A stretch of DNA of 12,601 nt from JBPOHE01 sp052035915 (GTDB taxonomy: Bacteria; Pseudomonadota; Gammaproteobacteria; Chromatiales; Chromatiaceae). The DNA is taken from contig JBPOHE010000040.1 in assembly GCA_052035915.1 (NCBI GenBank), positions 1 through 12,601 of the forward strand, given 5' to 3'. Shown here piece by piece: positions 1-5,866 of the stretch. The position numbers and the translations under genes are program-made. The notes below the pieces were generated by a model, which saw nothing but the letters and a program-made list of their open reading frames with translations, did not search any database and was not told the DNA's origin. Every line of letters starts with the position of its first letter. Positions within the stretch are counted from its first letter, which is position 1.

Positions 1-126
1 ACCGCAGCGATTGTCCACGTCCAACTCCATGAGGCGCTGGGCGACGAAGCCGATCATGTCGCGGATGATGTCATCGGCGCCAGCCTTTTCAAGGAGTTCG
101 GAAAGTTGCATGCTGTCAGAGGTCAT
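1..126 (-). CDS. IS256-family transposase, N-terminal fragment running off the window
   Basis: Reading the minus strand from the ATG at 126 gives 42 codons that stay open to the window edge. The peptide starts MTSDSMQLSELLEKAGADD and continues with an IIRDMIGFVAQRLMELD-type helix and then DNRCG. This is the usual start of IS256-type (Mutator superfamily) DDE transposases, which are normally about 400 residues, so only about a tenth is present. The start is supported by an AGGAG ribosome site just upstream (132-138 on the plus strand, read in reverse). The catalytic DDE residues lie outside the window. The family call is from remembered N-terminal sequence and is fairly secure. Confidence 0.8.
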   Translation of the reverse strand, partial: MTSDSMQLSELLEKAGADDIIRDMIGFVAQRLMELDVDNRCG

Positions 127-200
127 CGATTTCTCCTCAGTGAGGTTGAGTGTGTTGTAACCCATACCTTACCGGAGTTTTCGATGACCTCCCAATCGCG
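1..200 (-). mobile_element. 5' end of an IS256-type insertion sequence; exact terminus not resolved
   Basis: The transposase start at 126 places one end of the element in the next several tens of bases. I could not identify a terminal inverted repeat because the other end is outside the window. The boundary is placed at the 36-bp palindrome only because homology to a different gene begins after it. This is inference. Confidence 0.4.
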
Positions 201-236
201 CCCCTCGGCTGCCCCGCATGCGGGGCAGCCGAGGGG
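201..236. repeat. Perfect 36-bp palindrome
   Basis: The sequence from CCCCTCGGCTGCCCCGCA to its exact reverse complement forms an uninterrupted 18+18 palindrome centred on GCATGC. It is very GC-rich and lies between the IS256 transposase start and the truncated HEPN gene. It could be a REP-like element that the IS used as a target, a terminator, or part of the IS end. It is not followed by a T-run on either strand, so a classical terminator is less likely. Confidence 0.75.
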
Positions 237-680
237 AACCAAACTACTCAGTTTCTTACACCACTTCCTGGGATACTACCCGCCTTCTACATCATCAATG
301 CTGCCCGTGGTGAACAAGACATCGCGATCAAGGTTGCCCACTACTGCACAGCCTTCGAGACCTTGTTCGCGACGAGCCAGACTGAATTGGCACACCAGCT
401 ATCTGAGCGGATAGCGTGCTACCTCTTCACTAAATCAGAGGAACGCTTGTCCGCATATCGGCAGGTCAAGAGTGCATATGCTTTGCGCTCGAAGGTTGTT
501 CACGGTTCGACACTTCGAGATAACAAGCTGGAGGAAGCGCTATCTATCGCCAGCTTCTGTGATGGTGTTGCACGTAAAGTAATGAAGCGCCTCCTTACAG
601 AGCCGGAATCCAGAAAGCTGTTTGAGCAAGGTACGGAGTCATTCGATGAAACGATGCTCAGAGCGATATTGGCCACGTGA
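237..680 (+). pseudogene. Apea-like HEPN domain protein, 3' remnant
   Basis: The frame is open from 150 to the TGA at 678-680, but homology-like sequence seems to begin only after the palindrome. The protein part contains IKVAHYCTAFETLF, a helix with ELAHQLSERIACYL, then ALRSKVVHGSTL. The RSKVVH segment fits the R-X4-H motif of HEPN domains, and the arrangement matches the C-terminal Apea-like HEPN family of putative RNases often found in defence contexts. The family's long N-terminal part is missing and the first residues (from 150) are translated IS or palindrome sequence, so the gene looks beheaded. The only available start is a GTG at 150, which I do not trust. Expression and activity are unlikely but not excluded. 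Confidence 0.55.
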
Positions 681-706
681 ATTAAAGGGGCCAGGCTCAA
701 ATTAAT
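681..706. repeat. Left copy of an imperfect inverted repeat (MITE/RAYT-type end)
   Basis: The segment reads attaaaggggccaggctcaa followed by attaat. Its inverted counterpart is at 973-999, where the reverse complement reads gaaaaggggtcgggcgcga followed by atattca. The shared core is AAAGGGG-Y-C-R-GGC-N-C-R-AAT. Such GGGGYCRGGC motifs are typical of REP-like sequences spread by RAYT transposases in gammaproteobacteria; that assignment is from memory. It starts immediately after the HEPN stop codon. Confidence 0.5.
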
Positions 707-710
707 ACAT

Positions 711-937
711 TTGCCGGAGCAGGTTAAACAAGCCGCTAGAAAAATTAGCGCTTATGGAAACAGAATCCACGTCATCCCAGTGTGGAGTTCAAAAAGCTGC
801 ATATTTCCATGCCGGTTTATTCGGTGCGGGTTGGTATTGGTTGGCGGGCCGTGGGGGTTATGCAAGATCCTGACACAATTGTGTGATTCTGGATCGGGCC
901 ACACAGCGAATATGATCAGTTACCAAGAAATCCATGA
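711..937 (+). pseudogene. RelE/ParE-superfamily toxin-like pseudogene (frameshift plus internal stops)
   Basis: No intact frame exists, but a composite translation is clearly gene-like. LPEQVKQAARK (711-743) shifts frame near the A-run at about 740-746 and continues as RLWKQNPRHPSVEFKKLH, then MPVYSVRVGIGWRAVGVM, then TIV-stop-FWIGPHSEYDQL, ending at the TGA at 935-937. Lesions seen: a one-base frameshift, a TAG next to it where a Tyr codon is expected, and TGA at 884-886 where Trp (TGG) is expected. The pattern 'PVYSVRVGIGWRAVG...VWFWIGSHSEYDQL' is that of small RelE/ParE-like cytotoxins as I remember them. The 5' end and any antitoxin partner are absent. It lies between the inverted repeats at 681 and 973. 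Confidence 0.6.
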
Positions 938-972
938 AGGTTTTCGACACAAACAAAATTACAAACAGAGGA

Positions 973-999
973 TGAATATTCGCGCCCGACCCCTTTTCT
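973..999. repeat. Right copy of the imperfect inverted repeat
   Basis: This segment (tgaatattcgcgcccgaccc and ctttt) is the inverted partner of 681-706. Together the pair bounds about 320 bp that hold only the toxin pseudogene. It is followed by a weak stem, CCCTT (992-996) with AAGGG (1009-1013), downstream of the copD-like stop codon on the minus strand. That stem could contribute to termination but lacks a clear T-run. Confidence 0.45.
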
Positions 1000-1029
1000 T
1001 CGGGTTTCAAGGGTGAGACATCGCGCAGG

Positions 1030-1479
1030 CTACCAATAGCGTCCGGAGACGCCGAGCAGGGCCGTGACGAGACCCAGTAGGAGATTGATGCCGATGACGA
1101 CGCGGATGATTCGCATCAGCCGCCCCGCCTCGGCAAAGTCCCCCTGAGCCAGGGCCTTGCCCATGTGGCGATAGGGAAAGCTGTAGACGAAGAGAAACAG
1201 CATCACCATCAGCAGACCGCTGCCCTGCATCAGATGCACGGGAAGACCGGCGTGGGTCTGATAGACCACGAAGAAGATCCAATAGCCGCTGGCCAGGATG
1301 GCGGTCAGGGAGAACCAGACCCAACGGAAGAAGCGTCGCAGCACCTGATGCATCAGGGGTAGGCGTTGGGCCGGGGTCCAGGTCCCTTCCAGGCTGGGGC
1401 GTAACACCATGTGGGCGAAAAACATGCCTCCCACCCAGATGATGGTGCCTAAAAGATGCAGACTGACGGCTATTCCCAT
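1030..1479 (-). CDS. CopD-like four-helix membrane protein
   Basis: A 149-residue integral membrane protein. Four hydrophobic segments are visible: residues about 3-25 (GIAVSLHLLGTIIWVGGMFF), about 52-73 (FRWVWFSLTAILASGYWIFF), about 83-102 (MQGSGLLMVMLFLFVYSF) and about 125-146 (IIRVVIGINLLLGLVTALLG). The first helix, with HLLGTIIWVGGMFFAHMVLRP, is typical of the CopD domain family (also HemJ-like). Conserved His residues at 8 and 23 could bind copper or haem; this is inferred from the family, not shown. The ATG overlaps the end of the upstream amidotransferase gene by 10 nt, so translation is probably coupled. It is the last gene of the hyuB-asnO-copD run. Any link between a CopD-like protein and NAGGN chemistry is unknown to me. 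Confidence 0.7.
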   Translation of the reverse strand: MGIAVSLHLLGTIIWVGGMFFAHMVLRPSLEGTWTPAQRLPLMHQVLRRFFRWVWFSLTAILASGYWIFFVVYQTHAGLPVHLMQGSGLLMVMLFLFVYSFPYRHMGKALAQGDFAEAGRLMRIIRVVIGINLLLGLVTALLGVSGRYW

Positions 1480-3275
1480 GAAATCGAACTCCCCATGGCT
1501 GAATCGACATGGCGTTGCAGCCAGAATTCCAGCAACGCCAAGTGCCAGAGTTTGTTACCACGGATGCGGGTAAGGTGCATCTCGGGGGCCAGAAGCAGGC
1601 GGTCGATGTAGTGGCGGGAGAAAAGCCCCCGCTCGCGGCAGGCGCGGGATTCCAGGATCTCGCGCATGAAGGTAAGAAACTGGCCGCGCACATATTTTAA
1701 CGCCGGCACCGGGAAGTAACCCTTGGGGCGATCGATGACCGCCTCCGGCAACAGACTCCGGGCGATGACCTTGAGCGGATGCTTGCCGCCCTGTCGCAGC
1801 TTGAGCTCGGGCGGACAGCGGGCCGCCAGTTCCACCAGGTTGCGGTCGAGAAAGGGCACCCGCGCCTCCAACCCCCATGCCATGGTCATGTTGTCGACCC
1901 GTTTGACCGGATCGTCCACGATCAGGGTGGTGACATCCAAGCGCAGCACGGCATCCATGAAGGTCGCGGCACCGGGTTCCGCCAGTCGCTCGGCGATCAG
2001 TGCCGAGCTGTGGTCCTCGCCGCGGAACCGCTCGCCGACCAGGTCCAGGTACTCGCCGTGGTCACGGTCGAAATAATGGCGGGCAAAGCGCTCCAGCGGC
2101 GTGCCCGAGGTCTCGGCCTGCATGCGGGGATACCAGAAATAGCCGCCGAAGACCTCGTCCGCCCCCTGCCCGGATTGCACCACCTTGATCTGTTTCGAGA
2201 CCTGTTCCGCCAGCAGGTAAAAGGCCACCGCGTCCTGGCCGAACATGGGCTCGGCCATGGCGTCCACCGCCTCGGGTAGCCGTCGCAGCACCTCGGCATT
2301 GGGGATGTGGATTTTCTGGTGGCGGGTGGCATATCGCGCCACCACCTGATCCGAGTATTCGAACTCGCTACCGGGTTCTTCCGGGGCATCCTCGAAACCC
2401 ACGGAAAAGGTGCGCAGGTCCTCGACCCCGGCCTCGGCCAGGAGGGCGACCAGCAGGCTGGAATCCAGCCCGCCGGACAGCAACACCCCCACCGGCACAT
2501 CCGCCACCTCATTGTGGCCTTGTACGGCCTGACGCAGGCTCTGGTGGATAGCCTCCACCCAGTCCTCCGCGGTCATCGGGGAGTCTGGTCGAGTAGCCGA
2601 CAAGTGCCAATATCGGCGCTGTTCGATCCGACCATCGGCATCGAGACGCATCCAGGTGGCGGGCGGCAACTTCCGCAGGCCGCGCAGGATGGTCAGCGGG
2701 GCGGGCACCACGCCATGCAGGCTGAATTGATGATGCAGCGCCACCGGATCGATGGCGGTATCCACCCCACCGGCGGCGAGCAGGGCCTGGGTGTTGGAGG
2801 CAAAGCGGAATCTATCGGCCTCCTGGGTGTAATACAGTGGCTTGATGCCAAGCGGGTCGCGGGCGAGGAAGAGTTGTTGCCGATTGGTATCCCAGAGGGC
2901 GAAGGCGAACATGCCCTGGAGCCGCTCGGCGCAAGCCTCGCCCCAGGCGGCCCAAGCCTTGAGGATGATCTCGGTATCGCCCGTGGAAAAGAATCGATAG
3001 CCCAGTCCCTGCAACTCCCGGCGCAGCTCGCGATAGTTGTAGATGGTGCCATTGAACACCAGGGCCAGCCCCAATGCCTGATCCAGCATCGGCTGGTTGG
3101 CGTGGGTCGAAAGGTCGATGACCGCCAGACGCCGATGGCCGAAGGCCAGCGGACCATCGCTGTAACTGCCGCCCCGGTCCGGCCCGCGCCGCCGCAACCG
3201 CGACATCATCCTTTGCACCGCCCCCAGATCCGGCGGGGAAGCGTCGAATCTCAACTCACCACAGATACCGCACAT
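1470..3275 (-). CDS. asnO: Asparagine-synthase-family amidotransferase, N-acetylglutaminylglutamine amide type
   Basis: A 601-residue glutamine-dependent amidotransferase. The N-terminal glutaminase (Ntn) domain begins MCGICGE with the nucleophile Cys2; RRGPDRGG (29-36) and VFNGTIYNYREL (73-84) are its conserved blocks. The C-terminal synthetase domain has the PP-loop SGGLDSS (267-273), SGQGADEVFGGYFWYP (368-383), DDPVKRVDNM (454-463) and GLEARVPFLD (468-477). HGVVPAPLTILRGLRKLPPA, FWYP after the ADE motif, and KGYFPVPALK are features I recall from the NAGGN-forming AsnO subfamily (Rhizobium, Pseudomonas) rather than housekeeping AsnB. That enzyme amidates N-acetylglutaminylglutamine to the osmolyte NAGGN in the cytoplasm. 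The usual partner ngg (acetyltransferase/ATP-grasp) is not in the window. The start lies 3 nt after the hyuB stop, with GGAG upstream. Confidence 0.85.
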   Translation of the reverse strand: MCGICGELRFDASPPDLGAVQRMMSRLRRRGPDRGGSYSDGPLAFGHRRLAVIDLSTHANQPMLDQALGLALVFNGTIYNYRELRRELQGLGYRFFSTGDTEIILKAWAAWGEACAERLQGMFAFALWDTNRQQLFLARDPLGIKPLYYTQEADRFRFASNTQALLAAGGVDTAIDPVALHHQFSLHGVVPAPLTILRGLRKLPPATWMRLDADGRIEQRRYWHLSATRPDSPMTAEDWVEAIHQSLRQAVQGHNEVADVPVGVLLSGGLDSSLLVALLAEAGVEDLRTFSVGFEDAPEEPGSEFEYSDQVVARYATRHQKIHIPNAEVLRRLPEAVDAMAEPMFGQDAVAFYLLAEQVSKQIKVVQSGQGADEVFGGYFWYPRMQAETSGTPLERFARHYFDRDHGEYLDLVGERFRGEDHSSALIAERLAEPGAATFMDAVLRLDVTTLIVDDPVKRVDNMTMAWGLEARVPFLDRNLVELAARCPPELKLRQGGKHPLKVIARSLLPEAVIDRPKGYFPVPALKYVRGQFLTFMREILESRACRERGLFSRHYIDRLLLAPEMHLTRIRGNKLWHLALLEFWLQRHVDSAMGSSISWE

Positions 3276-3278
3276 AGT

Positions 3279-4850
3279 TCAGGCTCCGGACTTGCCATTC
3301 TCGCCCTCGGGCCGGCTCGGGAGGCCCCAGCCGCCACCGCCCGGGGTTTCTAAGGTTAAGCGGTCACCGGCCTCGGCCACAAAACTCAGCTTCGCCTCCA
3401 GTGGGGCGCCGTTGAGCCGATTACGCCCCGGCTTTCCCGCCTCGCCCCCCGCCAGACCCCAGGGGGCGTGCCGGCGTCGCTCGGTGAGCAGGGAGACCTG
3501 GGTCGGGGCGAGAAACTCGAACTCCCGCACCAGGCCGTCCCCACCGGGGCGGGCACCCGTCCCGCCCGAGCCGCGACGCAGGCTATATCGAGTGACTCGT
3601 AGCGGATAGCGGCTCTCGATCACCTCGATGGGGGTGTTGCGGGTGTTGGTCATGTGGGTCTGCACCCCGGACAGCCCACCTCCCCGGGGACCGGCGCCCA
3701 TGCCGCCGCCGATGGTCTCGTAATAGTCCCAGCCGCTCCCGGCGACATGGTAGCCCATGGCGACATTGTTCATGCTGCCCTGGCTGGCGGCGGGGATAAG
3801 ATCGGGAAGGGCCTGGGCCAGGGCGCCCATGACGACGTCGACCACCCGGCTACTGGTTTCCACATTGCCGGCCGCCACCGCCGCCGGAGGCCGGGCGTTG
3901 AGCAGGGAACCCAAAGGAGCGCGGATCTCAATGGGGCGAAACAGCCCGGCGCAGGCCGGCGCCTGCTCGGGCATGAGGCAGCGGAAGACATAGAGCACCG
4001 CCGCCGCGGCCACCGAGAGGGGACAGTTGATATTGCCCGCCACCTGTGGCGCCGTGCCGGTGAAATCCACCAGCACCCGCATGGGGTCCAGGTGGAGGCG
4101 GACGCGGATCTCGATATCCCGCTGTCCCTGGCCGTCATCGTCCATACAGTCGGAGAAGGCGAAGTCGCCCCTGGGAAGCCGCTTCAGGGTGTCCCGGGCG
4201 AGGCGTTCGGCGTAGTCGTTGATGGCGTCCAAGCCGTTGCGAAAGGCCGCCAGGCCCATCTGGCCGACCAAGTGGCCGAGGCGTTGCAATCCGGTGCGAT
4301 TGGCGCTGATCTGGGCCGCGAGATCCCCGGCGGAGACATCCGGATTGCGAGTACGCCCGATGATGGCGTTCCACAGCGCTTGATCGAGGGAATCCGCCCG
4401 GATCAGGTGTTGTGGGGCCAGGAGCAGCCCTTCTTCGTCAAGACTGGCGGATACCGGCATGGAACCCGGAGATTCGGCGCCGATATCCGCATGATGGGCG
4501 CGATTGGCGACAAAACCGACCAATTCACCGAGCGCGAAACAGGGCGCGATCAGGGTGACGTCCGGCAGATGGGTGCCGCCCAGGTAGGGATCGTTGAGGA
4601 TGAGCCCATCGCCGGGCGACCAGTTCACCGCGCCGACGATGTCCCGCATGGCGAAGGCCATGCTCCCCAGATGGACCGGGATATGGGCGGCCTGGGCGCA
4701 GAGTTCGCCCTGGGGGTCGAAGAGGGCGCAGGAATAGTCCAGCCGATCGCGGATGTTGGGGGAAAAGGCGGCCCGACGCAGCACCGCCCCCATCTCTTCG
4801 CAGATGGCCTCCATCCGACTGGAAAACAGGCTGAGATCGATAGGGTTCAT
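3279..4850 (-). CDS. hyuB: Hydantoinase B / 5-oxoprolinase B-type protein
   Basis: A 523-residue HyuB family protein, within the usual 510-600 range. These are ATP-dependent amidohydrolases opening hydantoin or 5-oxoproline rings, normally working with HyuA. Family blocks visible: NDPYLGGTHLPD (86-97), NRAHHADIG (116-124), a DFTGTAPQVAGNINCP block in the middle, NVETSSRVVDVV, THMTNTRNTPIEVIE, and the C-terminal glycine-rich TPGGGGWG. The frame is open upstream to 5087, but I chose the ATG at 4850 because MNPIDLSLFSSRMEAICEEM is the typical HyuB start and the upstream residues look random; the ribosome site (GGTGGA) is weak. No hyuA is adjacent: upstream is the divergent regulatory region and downstream is asnO. 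It may use a HyuA encoded elsewhere or have a changed role. Confidence 0.85.
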   Translation of the reverse strand: MNPIDLSLFSSRMEAICEEMGAVLRRAAFSPNIRDRLDYSCALFDPQGELCAQAAHIPVHLGSMAFAMRDIVGAVNWSPGDGLILNDPYLGGTHLPDVTLIAPCFALGELVGFVANRAHHADIGAESPGSMPVSASLDEEGLLLAPQHLIRADSLDQALWNAIIGRTRNPDVSAGDLAAQISANRTGLQRLGHLVGQMGLAAFRNGLDAINDYAERLARDTLKRLPRGDFAFSDCMDDDGQGQRDIEIRVRLHLDPMRVLVDFTGTAPQVAGNINCPLSVAAAAVLYVFRCLMPEQAPACAGLFRPIEIRAPLGSLLNARPPAAVAAGNVETSSRVVDVVMGALAQALPDLIPAASQGSMNNVAMGYHVAGSGWDYYETIGGGMGAGPRGGGLSGVQTHMTNTRNTPIEVIESRYPLRVTRYSLRRGSGGTGARPGGDGLVREFEFLAPTQVSLLTERRRHAPWGLAGGEAGKPGRNRLNGAPLEAKLSFVAEAGDRLTLETPGGGGWGLPSRPEGENGKSGA

Positions 4851-5075
4851 GGTCTGGTATTCCACCCGAAAGAGTGTGTGATGGCGGGCGGCCTCGGCTC
4901 GACATGGATAGGCCCTCATTCCGGCTGAGTTGTTGCGCTCATCGGCAATCCAATTGTCACAAACCAGGCCCCGGGTAAAAAGAAAATTTGATTGGCGAGT
5001 CCGCAAGCGAATATCACTTCTTTGCGGAGCCCATCCAAACCTCGCCTCGGGGCCGAGGTCTGTTCCTGTGATTAT

Positions 5076-5094
5076 TGTTCTCTCCAATAGAATA
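5076..5094. promoter_or_regulatory. Operator-like palindrome C (of pair C/D)
   Basis: TGTTCTC-TCCAA-TAGAATA matches TGTTCTC-N5-GAGAACA at 7/7 positions in the left half and 5/7 in the right. The flank TTAT in front resembles the TTAT-like flanks of the draG-side sites. Its centre (5085) is exactly 41 bp from that of site D. The regulator is unknown. Confidence 0.5.
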
Positions 5095-5116
5095 ATGCAG
5101 GCCTTATTTCTTCATC

Positions 5117-5135
5117 TGTTGCTGATAAGAGAACG
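5117..5135. promoter_or_regulatory. Operator-like palindrome D (of pair C/D)
   Basis: TGTTGCT-GATAA-GAGAACG matches the same 19-bp pattern at 4/7 positions in the left half and 6/7 in the right; the right half shares AAGAGAAC with site B upstream of draG. Its centre is 5126, 41 bp from that of site C. A GC hairpin begins 3 bp later. Confidence 0.5.
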
Positions 5136-5138
5136 AAA

Positions 5139-5158
5139 ATCGGGCCTTTCCGCCCGAT
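5139..5158 (-). terminator. Hairpin with short T-run on the minus strand
   Basis: ATCGGGC-CTTTCC-GCCCGAT is a perfect 7-bp stem with a 6-nt loop. Read on the minus strand it is followed by TTTTCG, like a short intrinsic terminator. No minus-strand gene lies upstream of it, so if real it would act as an attenuator or insulator in the hyuB leader. A similar hairpin with T-run sits at the equivalent place upstream of draG (8670-8694). Confidence 0.35.
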
Positions 5159-5242
5159 GCCCGGGAGGCGAGGACTTTCCAAACAGTTTCCAAGACTGAA
5201 GGTTCGAGAACTGCGGGCAAGCCACGGCTGCCGTTCTTCCAT

Positions 5243-5270
5243 TTGATCAACGATCCCGGCAGGTTACTAT
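5243..5270 (+). promoter_or_regulatory. Candidate sigma-70 promoter for the dct operon
   Basis: TTGATC and TACTAT, each 4/6 to consensus, are separated by 16 bp and lie about 60 bp before the dctQ start. This is a weak match found by eye; other promoters are possible. Confidence 0.3.
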
Positions 5271-5331
5271 GGGATCGAGTTGCCTTTGCCGTTCATCCCA
5301 ACCGGGCACAGTGAAGGGAGAAACCCCAACC

Positions 5332-5865
5332 ATGCCAAGCTTGCTTCGCCTTTCCGCGGGCATCGACGCCCTCAATCGCTGGATCGGTCGCTCCATGATC
5401 TGGTTGATCCTGCTGTGCGTCCTGGTCAGCGCCACCGCCGCCACCCTCAGGTATGCCTTCGACTGGGGTTGGAACGCACTCTTGGAAAGCCAGTGGTTTA
5501 TGTTCGGGTTGGTGTTTCTGTTTTGCTCCCCCTGGACCCTGCAGGAACATGGGCATGTGCGCATCGACATCCTCTCGTCGCGGCTGCCGCCCAGGGTGCG
5601 ACTGGGGATAGATATCCTCGGCGGGCTGCTGTTTCTGCTGCCGGTCTGTCTGCTGATCAGCTATGACGCCTGGGGCTATTTCCTTCTCGCCTACCAGCAG
5701 AACGAGGCTTCCCCCAATCCTGGTGGGCTGATCTGGTGGCCGATGAAGCTGGTGATCCCCGTCGCCTTTCTGCTGTTGGCACTCCAGGGGATCTCCGAGA
5801 TCATCAAGAGCCTCGCCTCCCTGACCGGTCATAGGCCCATGCCGCACTTCCATGGAGGCCATTGA
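5332..5865 (+). CDS. dctQ: TRAP transporter small permease (DctQ)
   Basis: A 177-residue membrane protein. Four hydrophobic segments are visible: about 20-42 (SMIWLILLCVLVSATAATL), 55-73 (SQWFMFGLVFLFCSPW), 92-113 (LGIDILGGLLFLLPVCLLIS) and 138-158 (WWPMKLVIPVAFLLLALQGI). It carries the family's ..EHGHVRIDIL segment after helix 2 and PNPGGLIWWPMKLVIP near the end, as in DctQ proteins of TRAP systems for keto acids and related substrates. It forms the membrane unit with DctM for sodium- or proton-driven carboxylate uptake. I chose the ATG at 5332, preceded by AAGGGAG, over the upstream in-frame start at 5269 because the extension is not DctQ-like. Its stop lies within the dctM ribosome site region. 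Confidence 0.88.
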   Translation: MPSLLRLSAGIDALNRWIGRSMIWLILLCVLVSATAATLRYAFDWGWNALLESQWFMFGLVFLFCSPWTLQEHGHVRIDILSSRLPPRVRLGIDILGGLLFLLPVCLLISYDAWGYFLLAYQQNEASPNPGGLIWWPMKLVIPVAFLLLALQGISEIIKSLASLTGHRPMPHFHGGH

Positions 5866-5866
5866 G

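Larger units (their letters stand above)
4851..5331. promoter_or_regulatory. Divergent intergenic region between hyuB and dctQ
   Basis: About 480 bp with no convincing gene; short open frames here have no family-like sequence. It contains an inverted repeat, CCGCAA...TTGCGG (about 5001-5027), a GC palindrome CCTCGG-GG-CCGAGG (5045-5058), twin operator-like palindromes (5076-5094 and 5117-5135), a GC hairpin (5139-5158) and a possible sigma-70 promoter for dctQ (5243-5270). It presumably controls both the hyuB operon on the minus strand and the dct operon on the plus strand. Confidence 0.6.

Noticed and set aside
711..1016. 101-codon plus-strand frame as an intact gene
   Set aside because: Only its first 11 residues fit the toxin reading; the rest is the wrong frame of a pseudogene.
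2307..3353. Long open frame (348 codons) on the plus strand
   Set aside because: It is wholly antisense to asnO and the end of hyuB, and its translation is low-complexity Gly/Gln/His sequence typical of the antisense of GC-rich genes.
3654..4928. 424-codon plus-strand frame
   Set aside because: Antisense to hyuB, whose conserved motifs are clear on the minus strand; no family resemblance in this frame.
5076..5135. CRISPR-like repeats
   Set aside because: Only two diverged palindromic sites with one spacer; no array and no cas genes.
4930..5199. 89-codon plus-strand frame in the hyuB-dctQ intergenic region
   Set aside because: No ribosome site or recognisable family, and it runs through the operator palindromes.
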